Shown here: positions 1-7,420 of the stretch, in pieces
Layout: each line of letters begins with the position of its first letter
How positions within the stretch are numbered: position 1 is the stretch's first letter
Source: Firmicutes bacterium UBA2058
Lineage (GTDB): Bacteria; Bacillota; Clostridia; Tissierellales; Sedimentibacteraceae
NCBI GenBank assembly: GCA_002332905.1
Contig: DDAM01000005.1
Span: forward strand, 2,072-49,362
DNA length: 47,291 nt
Direction: 5' to 3'
The notes under the pieces: model-generated
What the model was told of the DNA's origin: nothing
What the model saw: the letters and a program-made list of their open reading frames with translations, nothing else
Database searches by the model: none
Program-made: the position numbers and the translations under genes

Positions 1-130
1 GATTTTTGTAAGGAAGGGAAAACCTCATTAAGTCACATAAACGTCTCTTATATACTTCACTATTCGTATCTACACCTTTGTCATAGCAATTTACTTAGGT
101 TTCTAGTAAGCTGGGGTTGTGAAAGCGCAC
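1..130 (-). other. possible 5' end of a group II intron, cut by the window edge
   Basis: No protein gene is visible here. Read on the minus strand, a GTGCGC hexamer (125-130), matching the GUGYG 5' boundary of group II introns, is followed by non-coding, purine-rich sequence that looks to me like group II domain I. I cannot confirm this, because the catalytic domain V and any maturase gene would lie outside the window. It could equally be ordinary intergenic sequence. Confidence 0.25.
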
Positions 131-170
131 TGACATTGTCTGTCGAAGCAGTAACGTATATACATTAAAA

Positions 171-275
171 GGCATAATGAAAATTAACTTTTATACGCCT
201 TCCTCGGAGCGTCCCTTCCTTATCAAATTGAGGGACGCGAGAATGAGAAGTAAAAAAGTTAATTTTTATTGTGCC
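171..275. repeat. long imperfect hairpin with GC-rich inner stem
   Basis: An outer imperfect stem of about 25 bp is formed by the AT-rich arms at 171-196 and 250-275. It encloses a central bubble and a perfect inner stem, GCGTCCCT (210-217) with AGGGACGC (231-238). On the minus strand the outer arm ends in GCC followed by four T, so it may terminate queT transcription. The long stem with a central bubble also suggests a small structured RNA or a miniature inverted-repeat element. I could not match it to a named family. Confidence 0.45.
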
Positions 276-323
276 TTAACTATGCTATACCAAAAATGTT
301 AGTACGCTTATTCAATTAAATTC

Positions 324-812
324 TTATTTTTCTATAACTTGTCTCATTTTAGGAAAAACAATAGTTCCTACTATTGTTACTACCACAAACTCACCTAATG
401 CTACATAACCTGCATTTACTATGAATGGTAGTTCCTTAAACAGTACTGTAAGCTCTATCCCTACGAATATTGCATTTGATATAACAGGGCCTAAGCTTGC
501 TATTATTAATGATTTTTTATTATCTCCTAAGATTTTCTTAACTAGTATTATAAATAATAATGCAACTATGGTTGCTGATGTACCTACAATAACATCAACC
601 ATACCAAGTGGACTAAAGGCATTACTAATTGCGCATCCAATAGTTAGACCTAAGAAATACCTCTTATCTATAAATACTAATAATACTAATATTTCCGCTA
701 CTCTAAATTGCACAGGTCCATAAGCCATAAAGCTTAGCGCTAGTGTTAAGACTGTATATAATGCTGCTACTATTGCTGTTTGTGTTATAAATTTTGTTTT
801 ATTATTTTCCAT
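324..812 (-). CDS. queT: QueT-family ECF transporter substrate-binding (S) component
   Basis: A 162-residue, very hydrophobic protein with about five membrane helices, the usual size for an ECF S component. The region FRVAEILVLLVF followed by a helix containing NAFSPLG is typical of the QueT family (queuosine-precursor uptake). S components bind the substrate and share an energising module; here that would be EcfA1-EcfA2-EcfT, encoded at 28.4-30.9 kb. The start has a good GAAGGAG ribosome site. The gene follows rpsI after a 177-base gap holding a structured leader, so expression is probably controlled post-transcriptionally. The substrate is inferred from family resemblance only. Confidence 0.8.
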   Translation of the reverse strand: MENNKTKFITQTAIVAALYTVLTLALSFMAYGPVQFRVAEILVLLVFIDKRYFLGLTIGCAISNAFSPLGMVDVIVGTSATIVALLFIILVKKILGDNKKSLIIASLGPVISNAIFVGIELTVLFKELPFIVNAGYVALGEFVVVTIVGTIVFPKMRQVIEK

Positions 813-844
813 AAAAAAACTCCTTCACTATTTTGTACTAATCT

Positions 845-944
845 CCAATATTAGATATTAGTTATAGTTTCCGGAGCACCATTTTCATTTTGAAAATACA
901 AAATGAAACTTCTTGATTTTTTAAGTGGGTGCCAAGGAAACACT
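845..944 (-). promoter_or_regulatory. structured RNA leader upstream of queT, predicted three-way junction
   Basis: On the minus strand GTTTCC pairs with GGAAAC and GGCACC with GGTGCT to make an outer stem. This encloses a small hairpin (ACTT/AAGT with an A-rich loop) and a long hairpin (TTTCATTTTG/CAAAATGAAA). A further weak hairpin lies before the ribosome site of queT. queT genes are often controlled by preQ1 riboswitches, so a ligand-responsive leader is reasonable. It does not match the preQ1-I or preQ1-II consensus as I know them, and I cannot judge preQ1-III from memory. Confidence 0.5.
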
Positions 945-971
945 AAGCGGCTCCACCATATGGAACCGCTT
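945..971 (-). terminator. GC-rich hairpin after rpsI, no U-tract
   Basis: A near-perfect 11-bp stem (AAGCGGTTCCA with TGGAGCCGCTT, one G-U pair) lies 18 bases after the rpsI stop codon. No run of T follows on the minus strand, so it is more likely an mRNA 3'-end stabiliser or attenuator than a complete rho-independent terminator. Confidence 0.5.
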
Positions 972-989
972 GAATATATAATTAAAATA

Positions 990-1379
990 TTATCTCTTAC
1001 TAAATTGTGATGCTTTTCTAGCTTTTTTAAGACCATATTTCTTTCTTTCTTTCATTCTTGGGTCTCTTGTTAAGAAACCAGCTTTTTTAAGTATTGGTCT
1101 TAATTCAGCATCTGCTTGTAATAAAGCTCTTGATATTCCGTGACGGATTGCACCAGCTTGACCTGTATATCCACCACCATGAACATTTACTAATACGTCA
1201 TATTGTCCTAAAGTATCAGTAATTACTAATGGCTCTTTTACAACAACTCTTAAAGTCTCATAATTAAAATAATTTTCTATGTCTCTTTTATTTATAGTAA
1301 TTTTTCCAGTTCCTGGAACTATTCTTACTCTTGCGATTGCTTTCTTTCTTCTACCAGTACCGATGTATTGTGCTTTCAT
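990..1379 (-). CDS. rpsI: 30S ribosomal protein S9
   Basis: A 129-residue protein of the usual S9 length. The N-terminal region has GTGRRKKAIARVR and the C-terminus ends in the basic tail KKARKASQFSKR, which reaches towards P-site tRNA on the small subunit. It lies 24 bases after rplM and is co-transcribed with it from the promoter at about 2.0 kb, the conserved L13-S9 pair. A clear GGAGG-type site precedes the ATG. Confidence 0.98.
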   Translation of the reverse strand: MKAQYIGTGRRKKAIARVRIVPGTGKITINKRDIENYFNYETLRVVVKEPLVITDTLGQYDVLVNVHGGGYTGQAGAIRHGISRALLQADAELRPILKKAGFLTRDPRMKERKKYGLKKARKASQFSKR

Positions 1380-1403
1380 TAGCTATTTCTCCTCCTATCC
1401 GAA

Positions 1404-1832
1404 TTAAAACTCGTATACTTCAGGTTTTTGAGCTTGGTTCTCATGCTCTGATCCTGCATATACTCTAAGTTTTTTAATCATTTGTCTTCCTAATCTGTTT
1501 TTTGGAAGCATACCTTTTACTGCTAGGTAAACTGCTTCTTCAGATTTATCTACCATGAATTTTCTGTAAGGAATCTCTTTCATTCCACCCATGTAACCTG
1601 AGTGATGTCTATACATCTTCTGGTCTAATTTCTTTCCTGTTAAAACTACTTTTTCACAGTTGATAACTATAACGTGATCTCCTGTGTCCACGTGTGGTGT
1701 GTATATTGGTTTATGCTTTCCTCTTAAAAGCGTAGCAACTTCTGTTGATAATCTACCTAATGTTTTTCCCTCGGCATCTATTACATACCATTTTCTTTCT
1801 ACTTCATTAGGTTTTGCAATGAAGCTTTTCAT
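1404..1832 (-). CDS. rplM: 50S ribosomal protein L13
   Basis: A 142-residue L13 with the family patterns GKTLGRLSTEVA, the HVDTGDHVIVIN block and MLPKNRLGRQM. It is an early-assembling large-subunit protein. It is the first gene of the rplM-rpsI pair, with its own sigma-A promoter and a leader hairpin about 100 bases upstream, a likely site of autoregulation. In most Firmicutes truA lies directly upstream; here the upstream gene is csrA, and truA is about 26 kb away. Confidence 0.98.
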   Translation of the reverse strand: MKSFIAKPNEVERKWYVIDAEGKTLGRLSTEVATLLRGKHKPIYTPHVDTGDHVIVINCEKVVLTGKKLDQKMYRHHSGYMGGMKEIPYRKFMVDKSEEAVYLAVKGMLPKNRLGRQMIKKLRVYAGSEHENQAQKPEVYEF

Positions 1833-1926
1833 ATTAATTGGTCCTCCTATTAATTTCCTATACTTATTTCCAAAAAAATATTAAAATTTAAAGTATATAA
1901 CTAAAAATAAGTTATAATCTATGGTT

Positions 1927-1959
1927 AAAAAAGCTTCCGGGGCATTGGTAGCTTTTTTA
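1927..1959 (-). promoter_or_regulatory. candidate L13-type ribosomal protein leader hairpin
   Basis: A stem of AAAAAAGCT with AGCTTTTTT encloses the GC-rich loop ACCAATGCCCCGGA, between the rplM promoter and the L13 start. Firmicutes rplM mRNAs are known to carry short autoregulatory leaders. Because a T-run follows the stem it could also act as an attenuator. Membership of the known L13 leader family is my inference from position and loop sequence. Confidence 0.5.
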
Positions 1960-1976
1960 TTAACAATTACCTATCA

Positions 1977-2005
1977 AGTTTATATTAATATTACAATTAT
2001 GTCAA
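1977..2005 (-). promoter_or_regulatory. sigma-A promoter of rplM-rpsI
   Basis: TTGACA (2005-2000) and TAAACT (1982-1977) are separated by 17 bases on the minus strand. Transcription would start near 1970, just upstream of the leader hairpin. The consensus -35 and ideal spacing support independent transcription of rplM-rpsI, as expected once the genes are separated from truA. Confidence 0.75.
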
Positions 2006-2049
2006 GAGTTTTTTTGAGCTTTTTAATAATAAAACTTAGATATTCACAA

Positions 2050-2100
2050 TAAAAAAGTGAACTACGTTCACTCTTCTAATAGGAAAGAGAACTTCCTATT
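2050..2100 (-). terminator. rho-independent terminator after csrA (palindromic repeat copy R1)
   Basis: On the minus strand AGTGAAC-GTA-GTTCACT is followed by a T-run, just after the csrA stop. A second hairpin (AATAGGAA/TTCCTATT) overlaps the end of csrA. The same GTGAAC/GTTCAC module recurs near 7340 and, inverted, near 34020, so it belongs to a dispersed repeat family as well as serving as a terminator. Confidence 0.75.
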
Positions 2101-2353
2101 TTTCTATTTTTTTGAGACTTGCCTTTAATTCGTTCATTCTGTCCTTATTAATGTTTGTAACTGCATTTTGATTAAATTCCAAAGTTTCCTTTAATTCTTT
2201 TCTGATAATTTTAACATCATTAGGTGCATTTATTGCAATTTTAACCTTATCACCAGATATTTCTGAAATAATAATTTCTATTGGCTCTCTTAGCAAGACA
2301 TTATTATCTCCAATTAATATTGATTCATTGGTTTTACGTTTAATTACTAGCAT
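2096..2353 (-). CDS. csrA: carbon storage/translational regulator CsrA
   Basis: Starts MLVIKRKTNESILIGD, the canonical CsrA N-terminus. CsrA is a small dimeric RNA-binding protein that blocks translation at GGA motifs; in Gram-positive bacteria its main target is flagellin mRNA. I chose the internal ATG because family members begin at MLVI; a start four codons upstream is possible. At 85 residues it is a little longer than usual (about 75) through a lysine-rich C-terminus. It overlaps the 3' end of fliW, whose product antagonises CsrA, so the pair is translationally coupled. Confidence 0.95.
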   Translation of the reverse strand: MLVIKRKTNESILIGDNNVLLREPIEIIISEISGDKVKIAINAPNDVKIIRKELKETLEFNQNAVTNINKDRMNELKASLKKIEK

Positions 2354-2801
2354 AATTATCACCATCCATATTCTTAATGAATAAAGGATATCTTAATGGA
2401 TAATCCTGATTATGCAATATAGCCTGAATTGCATGTCTAGTGTTTGGATCTATAACTATTGGGTTTTTTAAATTAACTATTGAATTTTCAAGTTCTTCAG
2501 TAATTACAGCTACTAACATATATTTTAGATTTATTATTTCATCTTTATTAATATTTAATGCTAATATATCGTCATCAGATAAATCAGGGTTATAATTTGG
2601 CAATATTGCATATGGATCTACAATAACAAAATGCAGATCTGGATTTTCAATAGATTGTAGATACATTATATCATCATCAGGCAAATCATTTAATATTACA
2701 TAATTATCACTACCTTCAAATCCGAAAATGCTTCTAGTAAATTTTATTATATCATCATTCTTTATTTGTATATCGCCAAACTCTTTAGTTGTAATTTTCA
2801 T
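2340..2801 (-). CDS. fliW: flagellar assembly factor FliW
   Basis: About 153 residues from the chosen start MKITTKEFG, which has a GGAGG site 7 bases upstream; a longer reading frame would run through a palindromic repeat and is unlikely to be used. FliW features include the FEGSDNYVIL region and the central HFVIVDPY stretch. FliW binds CsrA and releases flagellin mRNA, and is itself titrated by flagellin, so flagellin synthesis is matched to export. It overlaps csrA, the usual partner arrangement. Confidence 0.95.
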   Translation of the reverse strand: MKITTKEFGDIQIKNDDIIKFTRSIFGFEGSDNYVILNDLPDDDIMYLQSIENPDLHFVIVDPYAILPNYNPDLSDDDILALNINKDEIINLKYMLVAVITEELENSIVNLKNPIVIDPNTRHAIQAILHNQDYPLRYPLFIKNMDGDNYASN

Positions 2802-2814
2802 ATTTACCTCCATA

Positions 2815-2860
2815 ACGCCGTTTGCGGCGTCACAAAAGAGTGAAATACATTTCACTCTTT
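2815..2860. repeat. palindromic repeat copy R2, upstream of fliW
   Basis: Two adjacent hairpins: ACGCCG-TTTG-CGGCGT, and AAGAGTGAAA paired with TTTCACTCTT. On the minus strand the GC-rich hairpin ends just before the GGAGG site of fliW. The same module borders the ribosome sites of flgL (copy R3) and ecfT (copy R5). It lies between the DUF6470 gene and fliW. Confidence 0.7.
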
Positions 2861-2873
2861 ACCCTTCTAACAA

Positions 2874-3494
2874 TTATGCTCTTGTATCTAATTGATTATG
2901 TTTATAATTTGGATCAGCACTTGGTGGAACATATAATGGAGAACCTACATATTCAAGCTCAACTCTTGCGTATTCTTTTATCACTATTTCTATATTTCCA
3001 GGCGTAAATTCCATTTCTGGTCTATTTAATTTCCAATCAAAATTAAGTTTATCCATTTCATACTTAATATATAAGTCATGTGGTGAAAACTCTATATCTA
3101 TAGGCTCGCTTGGAGTAAATCCTAAGTTGAATTGCTTGGACATCATTTCACTATTAAACCTTTGATATGCAATATCAGTGATTATATTGTCGTTAACATG
3201 TATATCTAGTAGCATATTGCCCTCCTTTGCATAATTAGCTGTAGCTTCATATGCTGCCTGTATTCCTTTATGTGCAAACTCTGCATTAGATCTCATTGTG
3301 GATTTAAATGGAGTTGAGTTACGTGCCTCAAACGTATCAATTTTTAGTTTTGTTGGTTGAACCTTCATCTGTAGACCACCATTATCACGTGTAATTTCGA
3401 CAGATGCGTTACCTGAAGCTAATTCATATGTTGCTTTATTGATTTTAAGTTCTATTGACATTGGTATAGTTTTAATCTCAATCAATGGCTTCAT
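2874..3494 (-). CDS. DUF6470 (YviE-like) flagellar-operon protein
   Basis: A 206-residue soluble protein without signal peptide or membrane helices. It resembles the DUF6470/YviE family found between flgL and fliW in Bacillus and Clostridia. The N-terminus (KPLIEIKTIPMSIELK) and the MKVQPTKLKIDTFEARNS region fit the family. The molecular role is not established; its constant position suggests a function in hook-filament assembly or FliW/CsrA control. It follows flgL by about 70 bases in the same operon. Confidence 0.8.
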   Translation of the reverse strand: MKPLIEIKTIPMSIELKINKATYELASGNASVEITRDNGGLQMKVQPTKLKIDTFEARNSTPFKSTMRSNAEFAHKGIQAAYEATANYAKEGNMLLDIHVNDNIITDIAYQRFNSEMMSKQFNLGFTPSEPIDIEFSPHDLYIKYEMDKLNFDWKLNRPEMEFTPGNIEIVIKEYARVELEYVGSPLYVPPSADPNYKHNQLDTRA

Positions 3495-3563
3495 AATATT
3501 TCACCTCTTTATAAATATTTCTCCTTATCATTTACATAATATATTATTTATTAATATTTTAAC

Positions 3564-4604
3564 CTAATTCATAAAATCAATGAAACTTGGTTGAATTAAT
3601 TTTGTTCCCATTTGTAGAGCTGCAGTATATGCATATTCTTGCATCTTCCAGTTCATAATAGCTTCTGCTGGGTCAACAAATTCAACACTTTTAATTTTTT
3701 TCGTTAAATTCAAGTTATTATCGTCTGTTCTTGTCTTTAAAAAATCAATATAATTAGTTTTAGAACCCAAATTAGTAATTTGCTTTAATGATTCATTTTT
3801 TTGTTTTTCAAAATTTGTAATATAAGGAGTTAATTCATCAATTGAAAACGAAGAATCATCTTTTTCTAATTCTGTTCTTATACAACTAATTAAATCATAT
3901 ATATTATTTGGTACTTCTTTTCCGTCTATCGTAGTTTTACCATAACCTATAAAGTTGATACCAGGAATTGATAAATCAAAAACACTATTTTCATTTACTT
4001 TGCCTGTACTATCTACTTGTAAGCTTAATCCTAAGTCAATAAACATGTTTTCTTTTGAAAGTTCCTGTAATTTTAAATATGCTTCTTTTTCAGGAGTGCC
4101 ATTAGCAGCATTTTGATCTGCAATACTCATATTAATGCCTTTATAATATAAACCATCACCTTTAACCTCAAATGGAGGCTCACTCATACTTGCTCCACTA
4201 AACAAATATTTATCATTAAATTGTGAGTTTAAAGTTGTTATCATAGATTCTTGTATTCTTTCTAATTCCTTAGTAACAATTTCTCTATCGTCTTTACCCA
4301 TAGTGCCAGTCATACCTTTTAAGTATGAAGTATATACGCCTTCTAGGTTTTTATTAATACCCATTAAATTGCTTTCAGCAGATGTTAAAATAGAGTCAGC
4401 TTCCCCAATATTAGTCAAATAATCTTCATTTTTAAGATACTCTCTTCTTAATCTATAAGCCTTTACGGCACCAATTGGGTCTTCTGAGCCTTTAAAAAAC
4501 TTTCTTCCTGTTTCTACCTGTTGAGCAAGTGTATTAAGGTTAGATAAACTTTTATTTAAATCTCGTGTATATCTGCTTGTCAGCATTTTATTAGTTACTC
4601 TCAT
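3564..4604 (-). CDS. flgL: flagellar hook-associated protein 3 (FlgL)
   Basis: A 346-residue flagellin-like hook-filament junction protein. The N-terminus MRVTNKMLTSRYTRDLN and the C-terminal helix ending AALQMGTKLIQPSFIDFMN are the D0 coiled-coil elements, and DPIGAVKAYRLRREY is the conserved D1 segment. It follows flgK after a 130-base gap filled by a large palindromic repeat, and precedes the DUF6470 gene. FlgL is exported by the flagellar type III system with FlgN as chaperone. Confidence 0.96.
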   Translation of the reverse strand: MRVTNKMLTSRYTRDLNKSLSNLNTLAQQVETGRKFFKGSEDPIGAVKAYRLRREYLKNEDYLTNIGEADSILTSAESNLMGINKNLEGVYTSYLKGMTGTMGKDDREIVTKELERIQESMITTLNSQFNDKYLFSGASMSEPPFEVKGDGLYYKGINMSIADQNAANGTPEKEAYLKLQELSKENMFIDLGLSLQVDSTGKVNENSVFDLSIPGINFIGYGKTTIDGKEVPNNIYDLISCIRTELEKDDSSFSIDELTPYITNFEKQKNESLKQITNLGSKTNYIDFLKTRTDDNNLNLTKKIKSVEFVDPAEAIMNWKMQEYAYTAALQMGTKLIQPSFIDFMN

Positions 4605-4621
4605 AATTTTTACCTCTCATT

Positions 4622-4727
4622 ACGCCACTTCGTAGCGTCACAAAATTTGATGAAGAATCGTTTTTAATTCTTCCAGGTGTGAAACGTCTTTTTTCACGCT
4701 GTGAAGAGTGTTTTTTTCTTCACTCTT
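4622..4727. repeat. palindromic repeat copy R3, between flgK and flgL
   Basis: A modular set of hairpins fills almost all of the gap between flgK and flgL. The parts are ACGCCACT/AGCGT near 4622-4637, GAAGAAT with ATTCTTC at 4652-4673, a GTGTGAA/TTCACGC stem, and GAAGAGTG with CTTCACTCTTC. It shares its parts and their order with copy R5 inside ecfA2. On the minus strand it ends next to the flgL ribosome site (GAGAGG). Confidence 0.7.
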
Positions 4728-4734
4728 CCTCCTC

Positions 4735-6366
4735 TTACAATCCTACTCTGCCAGTGTTATTTATAAGTGTGTTTAATGCTTCATCTAATGTTGTCATAAG
4801 TCTTGCTGCTGCGCTATATGATTTATTATAGGTTAATAAATTTATACCCTCTTCATCCAATGAAACACTTGAAATGGCTGCTCTACTTGTATCTATAGCC
4901 ACAAGAGTTTCTCCATAGCTTTCATATAAAGAGTTTGTATTGCTTATTTGCAAATCTAATGTTGATGAAGTAAATGATAAACACTCCTGGATTGTACCGT
5001 TGAACAAGAAATTACTTCCAGCTGTTGGAGTAGTAAAATCATTTGTAAAATTAACTTTTTTATTAAATAAACTAATCATATTCATTATATTATCATTTGC
5101 TGCCGAATTATCAGCTGGAGTGCCATCTGGACCTATTACAGGAGCCTTGTTTGTATTAGTTATATAAGATTCAGTAGTGTTTTTCCATGCGTCAGATATT
5201 TTAATGTTACTTGCTGTTATAGGACCTCCACCTTCTGCTTCAAATAAAGGCTTGTCCTCATAACCAGTTACATTTCCACTTGCATCATATAATGTCTTTC
5301 TATTTGCATTATTAAACATATCCGCAAATGTGTTAGCTAATTTATCTAGCATTCCCTCATAATATTGAATTCCTCTGTCTTTTGTACTGTAATTAGTATC
5401 ATTAGTAAATTCAGCTTTGTTATTTAAAAATGATAAATATCCTGATAGTTGACCTTGTTCAAGCTTTGAGGATATTTCTAATCCATCTGCAAAGTTAGCA
5501 TCTATAGAGTTTTCCAGTGTAATTTTTATGTTAGTATTATCACTTTTATCTAGTTTAATTTGTGCAAAATCTTTACCATCAATTAGAACTAAATTTTTAG
5601 GAGGAGTTCCTCCGTCGTTTATATCCTTAGCTATTATTGATAATACTTCAACTTCCCTACCATTGCCTATTGCTTCGGAAGATCTTTTAACTTCTATATT
5701 CATATATGTTGCTAATTCGTCTATCAACGTATTTCTTCTGTCATTTAATTCTAATGCTTTATCACCATGTATGTTTTGATCTTTAATCTGTTTATTTAAG
5801 TCAGCAATTTCAGCTAATATTTTATTTGTTTCGTTAACTCCATCTTCTAAATATGTTATCTGCTGCTCCTTTACAGTATCTAATTGTTTTGAATAATGAT
5901 TAAATAGCTGTGTAATCATTGAAGCAGCTGTCTTTACAACTCCTTCAATTACTGGATCTGATGGTGTTGCGCTTAGGGCTTGAAGTTGTGATATCATCTT
6001 AGAAAATTGGTTGTCTAATCCATCCTTGCTAATCTCGCCAAAAATGTTTTCTAAATCACTTAAAGCTTCTCCCATAACGTTTTGCTTTCCAACTTTAGCA
6101 ACTTCATTTCTATATCTAATATCTAAAAATGGATCTCTTATCTGTGAAGCTCCAGTATCACCTACACCTCGTCCAATTCCACCATTATATAAAGCATACT
6201 GAGAAGTGCCACTACTATATGCTATTGAATACAAATCAACTCTTTGTCTTGTATATCCATCTGTATTTATATTTGTAATATTTTGTCCTGTAACATCTAA
6301 AAGTTTTTGACTAACACTTAAGCCACGCTTTGCTACTTGAAATCCTGAAAATGTTGGTCTTAACAT
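4735..6366 (-). CDS. flgK: flagellar hook-associated protein 1 (FlgK)
   Basis: A 543-residue FlgK. The N-terminal rod/hook motif is FSGFQVAKRGLSVSQK followed by NITNINTDGYTRQRV; the C-terminus (SLDEEGINLLTYNKSYSAAARLMT) forms the partner helix of the D0 domain. FlgK is the first hook-filament junction protein. It lies between flgN and flgL, with AAGGAG before the ATG. Confidence 0.97.
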   Translation of the reverse strand: MLRPTFSGFQVAKRGLSVSQKLLDVTGQNITNINTDGYTRQRVDLYSIAYSSGTSQYALYNGGIGRGVGDTGASQIRDPFLDIRYRNEVAKVGKQNVMGEALSDLENIFGEISKDGLDNQFSKMISQLQALSATPSDPVIEGVVKTAASMITQLFNHYSKQLDTVKEQQITYLEDGVNETNKILAEIADLNKQIKDQNIHGDKALELNDRRNTLIDELATYMNIEVKRSSEAIGNGREVEVLSIIAKDINDGGTPPKNLVLIDGKDFAQIKLDKSDNTNIKITLENSIDANFADGLEISSKLEQGQLSGYLSFLNNKAEFTNDTNYSTKDRGIQYYEGMLDKLANTFADMFNNANRKTLYDASGNVTGYEDKPLFEAEGGGPITASNIKISDAWKNTTESYITNTNKAPVIGPDGTPADNSAANDNIMNMISLFNKKVNFTNDFTTPTAGSNFLFNGTIQECLSFTSSTLDLQISNTNSLYESYGETLVAIDTSRAAISSVSLDEEGINLLTYNKSYSAAARLMTTLDEALNTLINNTGRVGL

Positions 6367-6391
6367 ACAATTTCTCCTTTTCTATCTGATT

Positions 6392-6874
6392 CTATATTTT
6401 CTTTGATATAAAGTTCATCTTATTTACATCAATTTCATCCGAATTGCCATCTTTAAAATAAAGTTTACTCTGAGCTTTACTCTCATCTAGCTTTCTAATC
6501 ATAGCTTGTGCTCTGTGAAGTCTTATCTGAACTAAATCTTGACATTGATTATTTTTTTCTTTAAAGGTATGTAATACATTAAATATTTTCCTATGCATGT
6601 CAGAAAATCTATCTTTATTTGCATCATCAATACATTCAATTACTTCTTTTAAAGTTTTTCCTGTCATTCCCATATCTTTTAATAGATGCTCACGTTTTTG
6701 GTCAAGCCCTCTAGATTTTAGAAAAAATACTTGTTCTTCAGCAACAATTTCATCAAGTCTAGCAACATCATCTGCTAATATCACATTATATTTTTCTTCT
6801 TCAATATTCATAAATTCTTCATATAAATGAAGCTGTTCTAAAAGTATATTATATAAGTTATTTAATTTGTCCAT
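6392..6874 (-). CDS. flgN: flagellar export chaperone FlgN
   Basis: About 160 residues, mostly helical and charged, matching the FlgN family; FlgN holds FlgK and FlgL before export. I chose the second ATG (MDKLNNLYN) because AAAGGA is correctly spaced from it and too close to the first ATG three codons upstream. A typical FlgN element is the EEQVFFLKSRGLDQKRE helix. It sits 23 bases after flgM and directly before flgK, its client. Confidence 0.9.
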   Translation of the reverse strand: MDKLNNLYNILLEQLHLYEEFMNIEEEKYNVILADDVARLDEIVAEEQVFFLKSRGLDQKREHLLKDMGMTGKTLKEVIECIDDANKDRFSDMHRKIFNVLHTFKEKNNQCQDLVQIRLHRAQAMIRKLDESKAQSKLYFKDGNSDEIDVNKMNFISKKI

Positions 6875-6897
6875 TTTTAACATCCTTTAAAATAAAA

Positions 6898-7191
6898 TTA
6901 TATGCTTAGCATAATTTTTGCAAGCTCTTCTGAATTTACGACATATGTTTTATTGTTTATTTGCTGTCTAAGAAATTCTATTTTATTAGCATTATCTTCA
7001 TTATTAATTTCATTTACAATTTTATTCTTTAGCTTATCTACATCTAAAACATTATTGCTTTCAGCATTAATAATGTTATTTTTATTTATTTGAATAGTAT
7101 CAAATTTTTTTGATACTACAGCGTCATTTTTCTTTATTTTAGATGTGTTATTATTGTAGCTCATAAAATTACTTACATTTGTAATTTTCAT
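6898..7191 (-). CDS. flgM: anti-sigma factor FlgM (anti-sigma-D)
   Basis: A 97-residue protein of FlgM size with a low-complexity, asparagine-rich N-terminal half. The C-terminal helix region (KIEFLRQQINNKTYVVNSEE then LAKIMLS) matches the sigma-binding part of FlgM. FlgM holds the flagellar sigma factor inactive until it is exported through the finished hook. It is the first gene of the late flagellar operon and is itself preceded by a sigma-D promoter, giving negative feedback. Confidence 0.9.
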   Translation of the reverse strand: MKITNVSNFMSYNNNTSKIKKNDAVVSKKFDTIQINKNNIINAESNNVLDVDKLKNKIVNEINNEDNANKIEFLRQQINNKTYVVNSEELAKIMLSI

Positions 7192-7230
7192 AATATCAAT
7201 CCTCTCACATTTTAAACATTCTCAGTTATT

Positions 7231-7257
7231 ATATCGACAGTTTAATTTTAAAGTTTA
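7231..7257 (-). promoter_or_regulatory. sigma-D (sigma-28) promoter of the flgM operon
   Basis: On the minus strand TAAA (7257-7254), a 15-base spacer and GTCGATAT (7238-7231) match the flagellar sigma consensus TAAA-N15-GCCGATAW with one mismatch. The -10 runs into TATAAT, so a sigma-A -10 may overlap, but no good sigma-A -35 lies at the right distance. This places flgM, flgN, flgK and flgL in the late flagellar class. Confidence 0.8.
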
Positions 7258-7329
7258 ATAAATAAATAAAAAATATAAGAAGCGTAATTAAATTAATTGA
7301 GAATTTGGAACAGAAAATTAAAAATGAAT

Positions 7330-7395
7330 AAAAAAAGTGAACTACGTTCACTCTATGGAAAATCATTCCGATTCTTCATTTATCTAATAGGAAAG
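7330..7395 (-). terminator. terminator hairpin, palindromic repeat copy R4
   Basis: On the minus strand AGTGAAC-GTA-GTTCACT is followed by seven T, preceded by an imperfect GAAGAATCGGAATGATTTTCC hairpin. It insulates the flgM promoter from read-through out of the polyketide cluster and IS scar. Its module order matches copy R6 (33.97-34.04 kb) in the opposite orientation. Confidence 0.7.
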
Positions 7396-7420
7396 GGTGC
7401 ATGAAATATAATTTCATCAT

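Noticed and set aside
171..275. 6S RNA, tmRNA or SRP RNA
   Set aside because: The long bulged stem recalls 6S RNA, but none of the conserved sequence blocks I know from these RNAs is present.
421..723. Plus-strand open frames opposite queT, flagellar, ribosomal and secY genes
   Set aside because: They lie opposite well-recognised genes, lack ribosome sites and have no family features; they are chance frames in AT-rich DNA.
845..971. preQ1-I or preQ1-II riboswitch for queT
   Set aside because: The conserved short stem with an A-rich tail (type I) and the CACCAAG pairing (type II) are not visible, so I list only an unassigned structured leader.
851..1036. Short minus-strand frame overlapping the end of rpsI
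   Set aside because: It runs through the rpsI 3' end and the queT leader hairpins in another frame, without a ribosome site or recognisable sequence.
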